A DNA stretch of 64,000 bases from Streptomyces sp. BV286 (GTDB lineage Bacteria; Actinomycetota; Actinomycetes; Streptomycetales; Streptomycetaceae): the NCBI RefSeq assembly GCF_019090165.1, contig NZ_JAHRIB010000191.1, positions 1 through 64,000 on the forward strand, given 5' to 3'. Both the position numbers and the translations under genes were made by a program. Below the pieces are notes generated by a model that saw only the letters and a list, made by a program, of their open reading frames with translations, was not told the origin of the DNA and searched no databases. Each line of letters starts with the position of its first letter. Position 1 is the stretch's first letter. Below are positions 34,186 through 43,000 of the stretch, piece after piece.

Positions 34186-35394
34186 ATGGCACAGCTGCGT
34201 AGCAAGAAGATCCGGATCGCCGCGATAACCTCCGTGGCGACCGCCGCCCTGCTCGGCGCCGTCACCGCGCTCCCCGCCCAGGCCGCACCGGCCGAGGGCC
34301 GGGTCCTGGCGGCGGGCTCCCCCACCGCCGTCAAGGACAGCTACATCGTCACGCTGAAGAAGGGCACGGACTTCAAGGCCTCCTCGGCCGAGGGCAAGAG
34401 CCTGATCAAGGAGTACGGCGGCACCGTCAAGAAGACGTTCGGCGCCGCGCTGAACGGCTACACGGCGACCCTGTCCGCGGCCGAGGCCAAGAGACTCGCC
34501 GCCGACCCGTCGGTGGCCGTGGTCGAGCAGAACCAGACGGTGCACGCGACCGACACCACCCAGTCCAACGCCCCCTGGGGACTGGACCGCTCCGACCAGG
34601 CGTCGCTGCCGCTCTCCGGCACGTACACCTACCCGGACTCGGCGGGCAGCGGTGTGACGGCGTACGTCATCGACACCGGCGTCCGCATCACCCACGCCCA
34701 GATCAGCGGCCGGGCCAGCTACGGCTACGACGCCGTGGACGGCGACACCACCGCCTCGGACGGCAACGGTCACGGCACGCACGTCGCCACGACCATCGCG
34801 GGCTCGACCTACGGCATCGCCAAGAAGGCGAAGATCGTGGCGGTCCGTGTGCTCGACAACGCGGGCTCCGGCACCACCGCGGGCGTCATCGCCGGCATCA
34901 ACTGGGTGACCGCGAACCACAGCGGCCCCTCGGTCGCCAACCTGTCGCTCGGCGGCGGCGCCTCCACCACGCTGGACAACGCGGTGGCGAACTCCATCGC
35001 GAGCGGCGTGACCTACGCGGTCGCGGCGGGCAACAGCAACGCCAACGCCTCCTCGTACTCCCCGGCGCGTGTCGCCTCGGCGATCACCGTCGGCGCCACC
35101 ACCAACACGGACGCGCGGGCCAGCTACTCCAACTACGGCTCGGTCCTGGACATCTTCGCGCCCGGTTCGTCGATCACGGCCGGCTGGTACACCAGCGACA
35201 CCGCGACGAACACGATCTCCGGTACGTCGATGGCCACGCCGCACGTCGCGGGCGCGGCCGCCGTGTACCTCGCGGGCCACACCTCGGCCACCCCGGCCCA
35301 GGTCGCCACGGCCCTGATCAACGGCTCCACCACCGGCAAGGTGACCAGCCCGGGCACGGGCTCCCCGAACCGCCTCCTGAAGATCGTCCCGTAA
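34186..35394 (+). CDS. Secreted subtilisin-like serine protease (S8)
   Basis: The 402-residue preproprotease has a signal peptide (residues 1 to about 31, AAITSVATAALLGAVTALPA), an I9-type propeptide (about 40-120, SYIVTLKKGTDFKASSAEGK, ending DPSVAVVEQNQTV) and the S8 catalytic domain. The triad is Asp163 (VIDTGVRI), His196 (NGHGTHVA) and Ser348 (GTSMATPH). Length fits proteinase K-type Streptomyces proteases. A strong GAGGAGGA ribosome-binding site precedes ATG 34186. It has its own leader and a terminator hairpin at 35403-35440, so it is monocistronic. Confidence 0.96.
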   Translation: MAQLRSKKIRIAAITSVATAALLGAVTALPAQAAPAEGRVLAAGSPTAVKDSYIVTLKKGTDFKASSAEGKSLIKEYGGTVKKTFGAALNGYTATLSAAEAKRLAADPSVAVVEQNQTVHATDTTQSNAPWGLDRSDQASLPLSGTYTYPDSAGSGVTAYVIDTGVRITHAQISGRASYGYDAVDGDTTASDGNGHGTHVATTIAGSTYGIAKKAKIVAVRVLDNAGSGTTAGVIAGINWVTANHSGPSVANLSLGGGASTTLDNAVANSIASGVTYAVAAGNSNANASSYSPARVASAITVGATTNTDARASYSNYGSVLDIFAPGSSITAGWYTSDTATNTISGTSMATPHVAGAAAVYLAGHTSATPAQVATALINGSTTGKVTSPGTGSPNRLLKIVP

Positions 35395-35402
35395 CACGTA
35401 CG

Positions 35403-35440
35403 CGGTTCCCCGCGTCCCCCGTCCGGGGCGCGGGGAACCG
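35403..35440 (+). terminator. Hairpin terminator after the subtilase gene
   Basis: CGGTTCCCCGCG (35403-35414) pairs perfectly with CGCGGGGAACCG (35429-35440), 8 bp after the stop. There is no T-run, which is common in Streptomyces. The right arm overlaps the dispersed GGGGCGCGGGGAAC core. Confidence 0.75.
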
Positions 35441-35574
35441 TGCTGTCCCCGTTCCGGAGGGCGGGGCCCCGCCCTCCGCGGCCGGACATCGGGCCGCCCC
35501 CCTTCTTGACGCCCCCCAGGGCGCTGCGCCACATTGAAGCCCGGCATCCGGCGCGTCGGGGGGCAAAGTCGCCA

Positions 35575-36015
35575 ATGCAGACCATAGGTACGAAGTCATC
35601 TTCATCAGACCCGTCTCCGCCAGGCGGCGACGGGCGCGGGGAGCAGGATCCGGGGAGGGACCTGCTGCCTCTGCTCGCGGGCGCGGCGGTGACGGTCGCC
35701 GGCGTCGGCGCCGTCCTGGCGCTCGTCGACGTGGACTCGCCCCTGCGCGCCCCGTTCACGCTCTTCTTCCTGCTGGGCGCGCCCGGCGCCGCCGTAGCGA
35801 CCGCGCTGCGGGGGCTGGAACCGTTCGCCCGCGTCCTGGCGTCCCTGTCAGCAGCGGTAGTGGTCAACCTGCTGGTGGCCCAGGGCATGATCGCGGTCCA
35901 CCAGTGGTCGGTCCGTGGCGGAATCACGGCCGTGGCCGCGCTCAGCTCCCTCATTCTTCTGCTGGTCCTGGTACGGCGGCTGCGCGGCCGTACGGCGAGA
36001 AGACGGGCTTCGTGA
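35575..36015 (+). CDS. Small four-helix membrane protein at the head of the polysaccharide cluster
   Basis: Starting at ATG 35575 (MQTIGTKSSSSDPSPPGGDG), the 146-residue protein has a hydrophilic N-terminus and four membrane helices: LLPLLAGAAVTVAGVGAVLA, APFTLFFLLGAPGAAVATAL, RVLASLSAAVVVNLLVAQGM and ITAVAALSSLILLLVLVRRL. A basic tail follows. The upstream open frame back to 35440 reads as noise. It is 1 bp from the next gene, so it belongs to the same transcript. Its role is unknown; perhaps a cofactor of the glycan-export machinery. Confidence 0.75.
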   Translation: MQTIGTKSSSSDPSPPGGDGRGEQDPGRDLLPLLAGAAVTVAGVGAVLALVDVDSPLRAPFTLFFLLGAPGAAVATALRGLEPFARVLASLSAAVVVNLLVAQGMIAVHQWSVRGGITAVAALSSLILLLVLVRRLRGRTARRRAS

Positions 36016-36016
36016 C

Positions 36017-37138
36017 GTGAACATCAGCGTGTACCGTCCCGGCGAACTGACCTCCGCCGACCGGTCGGCGTGGACGGCCTTCCAGTCCAAGGCGCATCTG
36101 CACGGCGCACCCGACCTCGCGAACCCCTTCCTGTCGCCGGAGTTCACACTCGCCGTGGGCCGCTGCCGCCGCGGCGTACGGATCGCGGTGGCCAGGGAGA
36201 ACGGCGAACCCGTGGCGTTCTTCCCGTTCCAGACGACCGCCGCCGGCGTCGGCCGGGCCATCGGCCTGGGCGTGTCGGACTGCCAGGGGCTGGTCCACCG
36301 CCCCGGCTTCACCTGGGACGCACAGGAACTGCTGCGAGCCTGCGGACTCGCCGTGTGGGAGTTCGACCACCTCCTGGGAGGGCAGACGCCGTTCGAGGCC
36401 GGAGCCTCCGGCGTCTTTCCGTCCCCGGTCATCGACATCGACCAGGGATACGAGACCTATCTGGAACAACTGCGGGCCCGGTCACCGAAGTTCACCCGGA
36501 CCACGCTCGCCAAGGCGCGCAAGCTGGGGCGCGACCACGGCGAACTGCGCCATGTGCACGACGAGCGCGATCCCGGAGCACTGCGCACGCTGATGCACTG
36601 GAAGTCGGCGCAGTACCGCAGGACCGGGCGCAGCGACCGCTTCGCACAGGACTGGATCACGCGGCTCGCCCATCAGCTCTTCCACAGCCGTTCCGAGTCG
36701 TTCGCCGGACTCCTGTCGGTGCTCTACGCGGGCGACAGGCCGATCGCCGCGCACTTCGGACTGCGCTCCGAGCGTGTGCTGGCCTGCTGGTTCCCCGCGT
36801 ACGACCCGGCGTTCTCGAAGTACTCCCCGGGCCTGGTCCTGCATCTGCGGATGGCCGAGGCGGCCGCCGCCGAGGGCATCGCCCATCTGGACCTCGGCCG
36901 GGGACAGAAGGAATACAAGGACTCCCTCAAGACACGGGAACTCACCGTGTCCGAGGGGTGGGTTGCGCGCCGCCATCCCGTGGCGCTCGGGCACCGGGCG
37001 CGACGCGCCCCTGTCCGGGCACTGCGCAACGCGGTGCTGGCGCGGCCGGAGTTGTTCGAGCCGGCCGACAAAATGCTCAAACGGATGGGAAAAATCCGCT
37101 CGAGTGGTCAGGTAACAGCCAAACCAACAAAAACGTGA
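36017..37138 (+). CDS. BioF2/FemAB-like acyltransferase (GNAT superfamily)
   Basis: The 373-residue protein starts with GTG 36017, 2 bp after the upstream stop codon. The centre (RSPKFTRTTLAKARKLGRDH, HMKS-type LMHWKSAQYRRTGR, LLSVLYAGDRPIAAHFGLRS, DLGRGQKEYKDSL) matches the acetyltransferase fold common in cellulose/exopolysaccharide loci (CelD or BioF2 type). It would add an acyl or aminoacyl group to a glycan precursor in the cytoplasm. The exact donor cannot be read. It is followed by a 340-bp gap before the first glycosyltransferase. Confidence 0.85.
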   Translation: MNISVYRPGELTSADRSAWTAFQSKAHLHGAPDLANPFLSPEFTLAVGRCRRGVRIAVARENGEPVAFFPFQTTAAGVGRAIGLGVSDCQGLVHRPGFTWDAQELLRACGLAVWEFDHLLGGQTPFEAGASGVFPSPVIDIDQGYETYLEQLRARSPKFTRTTLAKARKLGRDHGELRHVHDERDPGALRTLMHWKSAQYRRTGRSDRFAQDWITRLAHQLFHSRSESFAGLLSVLYAGDRPIAAHFGLRSERVLACWFPAYDPAFSKYSPGLVLHLRMAEAAAAEGIAHLDLGRGQKEYKDSLKTRELTVSEGWVARRHPVALGHRARRAPVRALRNAVLARPELFEPADKMLKRMGKIRSSGQVTAKPTKT

Positions 37139-37478
37139 GGCCTCGTTCCAGGTCTTGCCATACCGTCTCAATCATCAATACCGTCTTACATCCACCCGCA
37201 TCGGTCCATCAGTGCACATGCGATCTAGGGGAGGGCTCGAGATCGCGACGAGGGCCCGACGCGGGGCGCGGTAGGGGGGTGCCGTGCTCGGTGACCGCAT
37301 GTGTGCCGAGTCGTGCCGCGCGACCGACCCGGACAGTCGGCCAGTTCTGCCAGCTCACCCGGCGTGGACGGAGATCCATTTCGGCATGCCGTAAGTGAGA
37401 AACCCCCCTTTCGAACCGGACAACACACCGGACCGCCCGTGGGGCGGGCGGTCCACCGGACGAGAGGGACCAGACTCC
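37139..37478. other. Intergenic region, promoter of the glycosyltransferase operon
   Basis: These 340 bp have no supported gene. They include a hairpin at 37431-37455 (GGACCGCCCG paired with CGGGCGGTCC around a TGGGG loop), 23 bp before the glycosyltransferase ATG. The stretch 37139-37200 is AT-richer and may hold a promoter. No known riboswitch was recognised. Confidence 0.6.
37431..37455 (+). promoter_or_regulatory. Leader hairpin before the glycosyltransferase operon
   Basis: Perfect 10-bp arms lie at 37431-37440 and 37446-37455 with a 5-nt loop, just upstream of the GAGAGGGA ribosome-binding site. It could control translation, or be the terminator of an upstream transcript. Confidence 0.5.
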
Positions 37479-38297
37479 ATGAGTTCTTTTGTGCGCCCGG
37501 CTGTGTCGGACGAAGATCCGCTCACAGCCGGCAGGTACCGGCCCATATCGACTCACCTGGCCATAGCGCCTCCGGTGAGCGTCGTGATTCCCGCCATGAA
37601 CGAGGCGGAGAACCTTCCGTACGTCTTCAAGACACTGCCGGGCTGGATCCACGAAGTGGTTCTCGTCGACGGCAACTCCACCGACGACACCGTCCAGGTC
37701 GCCCGCGAGCTGTGGCCCGACGTCAAGGTCGTCGAGCAGGTCGGCAAGGGCAAGGGAGACGCCCTGATCACCGGCTTCGCGGCCTGCACCGGTGACATCA
37801 TCGTCATGGTCGACGCGGACGGCTCGGCCGACGGTCACGAGATCGTCAGCTACGTCTCCGCGCTGGTCTCCGGCGCGGACTTCGCCAAGGGCTCACGGTT
37901 CGCCAACGGCGGCGGCACGGACGACATGACACCGATCCGCAAGCTCGGCAACTGGGCGCTGTGCACCGTCGTCAACCGCAAGTTCGGCGCGCGCTACACC
38001 GACCTCTGCTACGGCTACAACGCCTTCTGGCGGCACTGCCTCGACAAGATCGACCTCGACTGCACGGGCTTCGAGGTGGAGACCCTGATGAACATCCGGG
38101 TGGTCAAGGCGGGCCTGAAGGTCCAGGAGATCCCGAGTCACGAGTACGTGCGGATCCACGGCGCGAGCAACCTGCGGGCCGTGCGGGACGGTCTGCGGGT
38201 GCTCCGGGTGATCCTCAAGGAGCGCTCCAACCGGCGGTCACTGCGCCGCCGTCCGCACGCCACGGGGCTCAACACCCGTACAGGAGAGGTGTCTTGA
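37479..38297 (+). CDS. Family 2 glycosyltransferase (dolichol-phosphate-mannose-synthase type)
   Basis: The 272-residue enzyme has the GT2 fold: VSVVIPAMNEAENLPYVFKT, VVLVDGNSTDDTV, GKGKGDALITGF and IIVMVDADGSADGHE (DxD motif). Acceptor-side segments CYGYNAFWRHCLDKIDLDCT and EIPSHEYVRIHGASNLRAV follow. No membrane helices are seen. It probably transfers a sugar from a nucleotide sugar to a lipid carrier or growing glycan at the inner membrane face. The start at ATG 37479 follows GAGAGGGA. Its stop overlaps the next gene's TTG start. Confidence 0.92.
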   Translation: MSSFVRPAVSDEDPLTAGRYRPISTHLAIAPPVSVVIPAMNEAENLPYVFKTLPGWIHEVVLVDGNSTDDTVQVARELWPDVKVVEQVGKGKGDALITGFAACTGDIIVMVDADGSADGHEIVSYVSALVSGADFAKGSRFANGGGTDDMTPIRKLGNWALCTVVNRKFGARYTDLCYGYNAFWRHCLDKIDLDCTGFEVETLMNIRVVKAGLKVQEIPSHEYVRIHGASNLRAVRDGLRVLRVILKERSNRRSLRRRPHATGLNTRTGEVS

Positions 38298-39283
38298 GAA
38301 ACCCTGACATCTCCGTGGTGGTCTGCGTCTACACCGAGGACCGCTGGGAGGACATCCTCGCGGCGGTCGCCTCGGTGCGGGCGCAGTCCCGGCCCGCGCT
38401 GGAGACACTGCTGGTCGTGGACCACAACCAGGCGCTCCTGGACCGCCTGTCGAAGGAGTACAAGGAGACCGGGGAGGTGCGGGTGCTCGCCAACGCCGGC
38501 CCCCGGGGCCTGTCCGCGGGCCGCAACACCGGCATCGCCGCCTCGCACGGCGAGGTCGTCGCCTTCCTCGACGACGACGCGGTGGCCGAGCGCGACTGGC
38601 TCCTCCACTTCGCCGAGGCGTACGAGGACCCGCTGGTGATGGCCGTCGGCGGCCGCACGGTGCCGATCTGGGCGTCGGGCCGCCGGCCCGTCTGGTTCCC
38701 CGAGGAGTTCGACTGGGTCGTGGGCTGCACGTACAAGGGCCTGCCGCCCGGTCTCGTCCGGGTGCGCAACGTGCTCGGCGGCAACGCCTCGTTCCGGCGG
38801 ACCGCCTTCGACGCGGCGGGCGGCTTCGCCACCGGCATCGGACGCGACGGCGACAAGCGGCCGCTGGGCTGCGAGGAGACGGAACTGTGCATCCGCCTCA
38901 CCCGCGCCCGGCCGGACGCGGTCCTGCTGATCGACGACCGGGCGGTGATCCACCACCGGGTGCCCGAGGCGCGCGAGCACTTCGCCTACTTCCGTTCGCG
39001 CACGTACGCCGAGGGTCTGTCGAAGGCCCTGGTCGCCCGGAGCGTCGGAGCCGGCAAGGGACTCGAGTCGGAGCGCCGCTACACCACGCGTGTGCTGCCC
39101 GCCGGTGTCGCGCGCGGACTGCGCGACGCCCTGCTCGCCCGCCCCGGCGGCGCCGGCCGGGCCGCCGCCATCGTCGCCGGAGTGGTGACGGCGGCGGGCG
39201 GGTACGTACTCGGGAGCGTCCGGGCACGCAGGGGTGGGGCCGCGTTCGCGGTGGTCCCGGTCGTGCGGACCGAAGGGGGCTGA
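38294..39283 (+). CDS. Family 2 glycosyltransferase, TTG start
   Basis: The 329-residue GT2 enzyme has ISVVVCVYTEDRWEDILAAV, ETLLVVDHNQALLDRL, GPRGLSAGRNTGIAASHGEV and VAFLDDDAVAERDWL (DDD motif). An acceptor/processivity part includes GGNASFRRTAF and LGCEETELCIRL. A C-terminal hydrophobic segment (AAAIVAGVVTAAGGYVLGSV) may anchor it to the membrane. The start is TTG 38294, overlapping the upstream TGA (TTGA) and preceded by GGAGAGGT. It is likely the next step in building the same glycan. Confidence 0.92.
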   Translation: MRNPDISVVVCVYTEDRWEDILAAVASVRAQSRPALETLLVVDHNQALLDRLSKEYKETGEVRVLANAGPRGLSAGRNTGIAASHGEVVAFLDDDAVAERDWLLHFAEAYEDPLVMAVGGRTVPIWASGRRPVWFPEEFDWVVGCTYKGLPPGLVRVRNVLGGNASFRRTAFDAAGGFATGIGRDGDKRPLGCEETELCIRLTRARPDAVLLIDDRAVIHHRVPEAREHFAYFRSRTYAEGLSKALVARSVGAGKGLESERRYTTRVLPAGVARGLRDALLARPGGAGRAAAIVAGVVTAAGGYVLGSVRARRGGAAFAVVPVVRTEGG

Positions 39284-39286
39284 CCG

Positions 39287-40096
39287 ATGAGCGGACCACG
39301 CGAGCCACGCGTGCCGATCCTGATGTACCACGCGGTGTCCGAGGCCCCGAACGACGCCACCCGCGCGCTCTCGGTGACCCCCGAGGCGTTCTCCGCGCAG
39401 ATGGCGCTGCTGAGCGGCTCGGGGTTCACGCCCATCGGCACCGCGGATCTCGCCCGGAGCTGGCGTTCCTCCGGCCCGCTGCCGGAGCGCCCCGTACTGG
39501 TCACCTTCGACGACGGCTACGAGGGCGTGCACCGGCACGCCCTGCCCGTGCTCGCCAAGCACGGCTTCGCGGCCACGCTCTTCGTGTCGACGGGCTGGCT
39601 GCGCGGCGCGTACGACACCGGGGGCGGCCTCGACGAGATGCTCGACTGGGACCAGGTCCGCGAACTCGCGGGCGCGGACGTCGAGATCGGCGGCCACAGC
39701 CACACCCATCCGCAACTGGACCAGCTGACCGACGCATCGCTGCGGTTCGAGCTGCTGCGCTGCCGCGAGATCATCGCCGGTGAACTGGGCGTGCGCCCCG
39801 CGTCGTTCGCGTACCCCTACGGCTACTCAAGCCGCCGGGTGCGGGAAGCCGTGCGCGAGGCGGGCTTCGCCCAGTCGCTCGCGGTCGGCAACGGCCTGGC
39901 GCGCCGCCGCCAGGGGCCGTACGCGCTGCGGCGGGTCACCGTGCGCCGCAGCACCGGGATCGAGGAGTTCGAGCGGCTCGTCGAGGGCCGTGCGATCGCC
40001 CGTACCTTCGCCAGGGACCGTGCCCTCACCAAGGGGTACTCCATGGTCCGCAGAGCACGCCAGGTTCGCCGGAAGGCCATCCGTTCCCGTGTCTGA
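39287..40096 (+). CDS. Polysaccharide deacetylase (CE4)
   Basis: The 269-residue enzyme has VPILMYHAVSE at the start, the catalytic TFDDGYEG motif, the metal-binding HSHTHPQL motif, and SFAYPYGYSSRRVREA, all features of CE4/NodB deacetylases. It would remove acetyl groups from amino sugars of the glycan. There is no signal peptide, so its site of action is unclear; the C-terminus is very basic. It starts 3 bp after the upstream gene, and its end overlaps the flippase gene by 8 bp. Confidence 0.92.
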   Translation: MSGPREPRVPILMYHAVSEAPNDATRALSVTPEAFSAQMALLSGSGFTPIGTADLARSWRSSGPLPERPVLVTFDDGYEGVHRHALPVLAKHGFAATLFVSTGWLRGAYDTGGGLDEMLDWDQVRELAGADVEIGGHSHTHPQLDQLTDASLRFELLRCREIIAGELGVRPASFAYPYGYSSRRVREAVREAGFAQSLAVGNGLARRRQGPYALRRVTVRRSTGIEEFERLVEGRAIARTFARDRALTKGYSMVRRARQVRRKAIRSRV

Positions 40097-43000
40097 CACG
40101 ACCACGGCAGAGGCCGGGACTCCCACGCCCGAGGCACCCGAGCGGTCCGGGCGCCGCCTCCGCCTGCCCCGGCTGGGCACGTCGTCCGGCGGCAGTCCGC
40201 TGTTCCGGAACGCCTACGCCCTGATGCTCAACACCGGTATCTCCGCCGTCCTCGGGCTCGGCTACTGGCTCGCCGCCGCCCGCTACTACTCCGAGTCCGC
40301 GGTCGGCCAGGGCTCCGCCGCCATCGCCGCGATGAAGCTCCTCGCGGGCCTCACCGCGGTGACGCTCACGGGGGCCCTCGCCCGGTTCATCCCGGTGGCC
40401 GGGCGCGGCACCGGGCGGCTCATCTTCCGTACGTACGCGGGCAGTTCGGTGATCGTGGCGGTGGCCGCGGGCGCCTTCCTGCTCACGCTCGGCTTCTGGG
40501 GACCGTCGTACGGCTTCCTGCGCGACCCGCTCGTCGGCGCCGGATTCGTCCTCGCGGTCGTCGCCTGGTCGGTGCTGACGCTCCAGGACGGGGTGCTGAC
40601 CGGGCTGCGCAGCGCGCTGTGGGTGCCCGTCGGCAACACCGTGTTCTCGGCGGTCAAGCTCGTCCTGCTCGTCCTGTTCGCCGCGGCGATCCCCACCATG
40701 GGCGTCTTCGTGTCGTGGGTCGCGGCCATCGCGGTGTCCGTGCTGCCGCTGGGCTGGCTGGTCTTCCGGCGCCTGGTGCCCCGGCATGTGAAGGCGACGG
40801 CGGACGACGCGGAGCCGCCCGGCACGAGGGAGATCGGGCGGTTCCTCGCGGGCGACTACACCGGCTCGCTGTTCTCGCTCGCCGTCGTCTATCTCGTCCC
40901 GGTGATCGTCGCCGCGCAGGTCAGCTCCGCCGACAACGCGTACTTCTACATCACCACCACCATTGGCGGCACGGTCAACCTGCTCGCCATCAACATGGGT
41001 GCCTCGCTGACCGTCGAGGGCTCGCACGACCCGGCGCGGCTCGCCTCGAACACCCGGGCGGCGCTGCGCCGGATGGCGCGGATCATGCTGCCGGTGGCCG
41101 GGGTGCTGTTCTTCGGGGCGCCCTGGATCCTCGGTGTGTTCGGCCAGGGGTACGCGGACGCGGCGACGCCGCTGCTGCGCTGGTTCGCGGTCGGCGCGGT
41201 GCTGCGGGTCGTCATGGAGACGTACTTCGCGGTGCTGCGCGCCCAGAGCCGCACGGCCGGACTCGCCTGGCTGCAGGGCCTGTTGTGCGCGCTGGTACTC
41301 GGACTCACGCTCGTCCTGCTGCCCCGCATGGGACTGACCGGCGCGGGCGTGGCGGAGATCTGCAGCCTCGCGGTGATCGTGGCGCTCGCCGCTCCCAGGC
41401 TGTACCGGATCCTCAGGACCGCTCCCCCGGAGGACGTTCCCCGGGGCGCGGCGCCCGACGGCGACCTGGCCGACCTGGGCACCCGTGACGTGCCCGCGCC
41501 GAAGCAGGCCGAGCCGAGGAAGGGGCGGGGCCCGGCCTGGGCGCAGCGGCTCGACACGGACACCCTGGCGCTCGGCGTGCAGCTCGACTTCGACCACCTG
41601 GAGCGACGGCCGGACGTGCGGCCAGGTCCGGGGACACCGCCCACCGGGACGCCCGCGGTCGAACGGCCCGCCCGCCCGGCGGCGCCGCGGCCGGACCACC
41701 GGCCGACCTGGGCGCTCAAGGCGCCCCTCCCCCTGCCGCCGCCGCGCGTGGAGGTGGGCCTGCCCGTCGAGGAACGGGAACCCGGCTCGGAGACCTCCCT
41801 CGGCCCCTCCGAGGTCGAGGTGGACGCCCCGTTCGGGCCGTCGGCCGACGCGAGCGCCGAGGAGCCGGAGGGGACACGCGAAGGAGGCGGACCCGGCAGG
41901 CCGGGCGCGTCCGGCTTCGTGCGGGAGACGGGGACTGTGCGGGAGACCGGGACCGTGCGGGAGGAGGACGGGCCCGGACCTGCGGCGCCGGTGTCGGGGT
42001 GGGAGCGGCTGCGGCCGACCCGGCTCGGGGTGCTGCTCGGCTGCCTGCTGACGGCCGCGCTCGTCCTGTACTGGGTGCCCGTGTCGGGCCTCGGGGAGCG
42101 CGATCTCGACCGGATGGGCGGGCTCGGCCTGATCTCCGTCCTGCCGACGCCGACGCTGGTCGGCGCCGGCCTGCTGGCCACGGTGTTCGCCTCGCTGCTG
42201 TGGCTGGGCCGCGAGCGCAAGGGCCTGCTCCTGGTCACCCTGCTGGCCACCGTGGTGTCGCTGCACGCGCTGCCCGCCGTGATCGAGACCGAACCGCGCT
42301 TCGCGACGGCCTGGCAGCACCTCGGCTTCATCGACTACATCGACCGGACCGGTTCGGCCGTGCCCGACCTGGACGCGCGCTGGAGCTGGCCGGGCTTCTT
42401 CGCGGGAGCCGCGTTCGTCGCCAGAGCCTGCGGGGTCGACGACCTCACCGAGGTCATCCGCTGGTGGCCGACGGCCATGCAACTCCTCTATCTGGCACCG
42501 CTGTTCCTGCTCGTCCGCCATATGCGCGCGAACTGGCGCGCCAAGTGGACCGGCATCTGGATCTTCGTGCTCAGCGGCTGGGTCGGCCAGGACTACTTCT
42601 CGCCGCAGGGCTTCACGTACCTCCTCTATCTCGTCTTCGTGGCGATCCTGCTCGTGTGGTTCCGGGCGCCGCGGGTGCTGTGGACGAAGGTGCGGCCCGG
42701 CGAGCTGGAGGTCGAGCCGACCGACCGGCGCCAGCGGGCCGTGCTGCTCATGGTGTTGATCGGTCTGTTCACGGCATCCGTGCCGGCCCACCAGCTGACG
42801 CCGTTCGTGATGCTGGGTGTCCTCGCGGTCCTCGTCCTGGTCGGCCGCTCCGAACTGCGGGGCCTGCCCATCCTGTTCGCCGTCATGGTCTCGGTGTGGA
42901 TCGGTTTCCTCGCGGAGCCGTACTGGTCGGGGCACTTCGACGAGTTGTTCGGCGGGGTCGGCGGCGTCGGCGGGAACGTGTCCTCGTCGGTCTCCGGCCG

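Noticed and set aside
37139..37478. Riboswitch in front of the glycosyltransferase operon
   Set aside because: Only a simple hairpin is visible; no core of a known riboswitch class was recognised.
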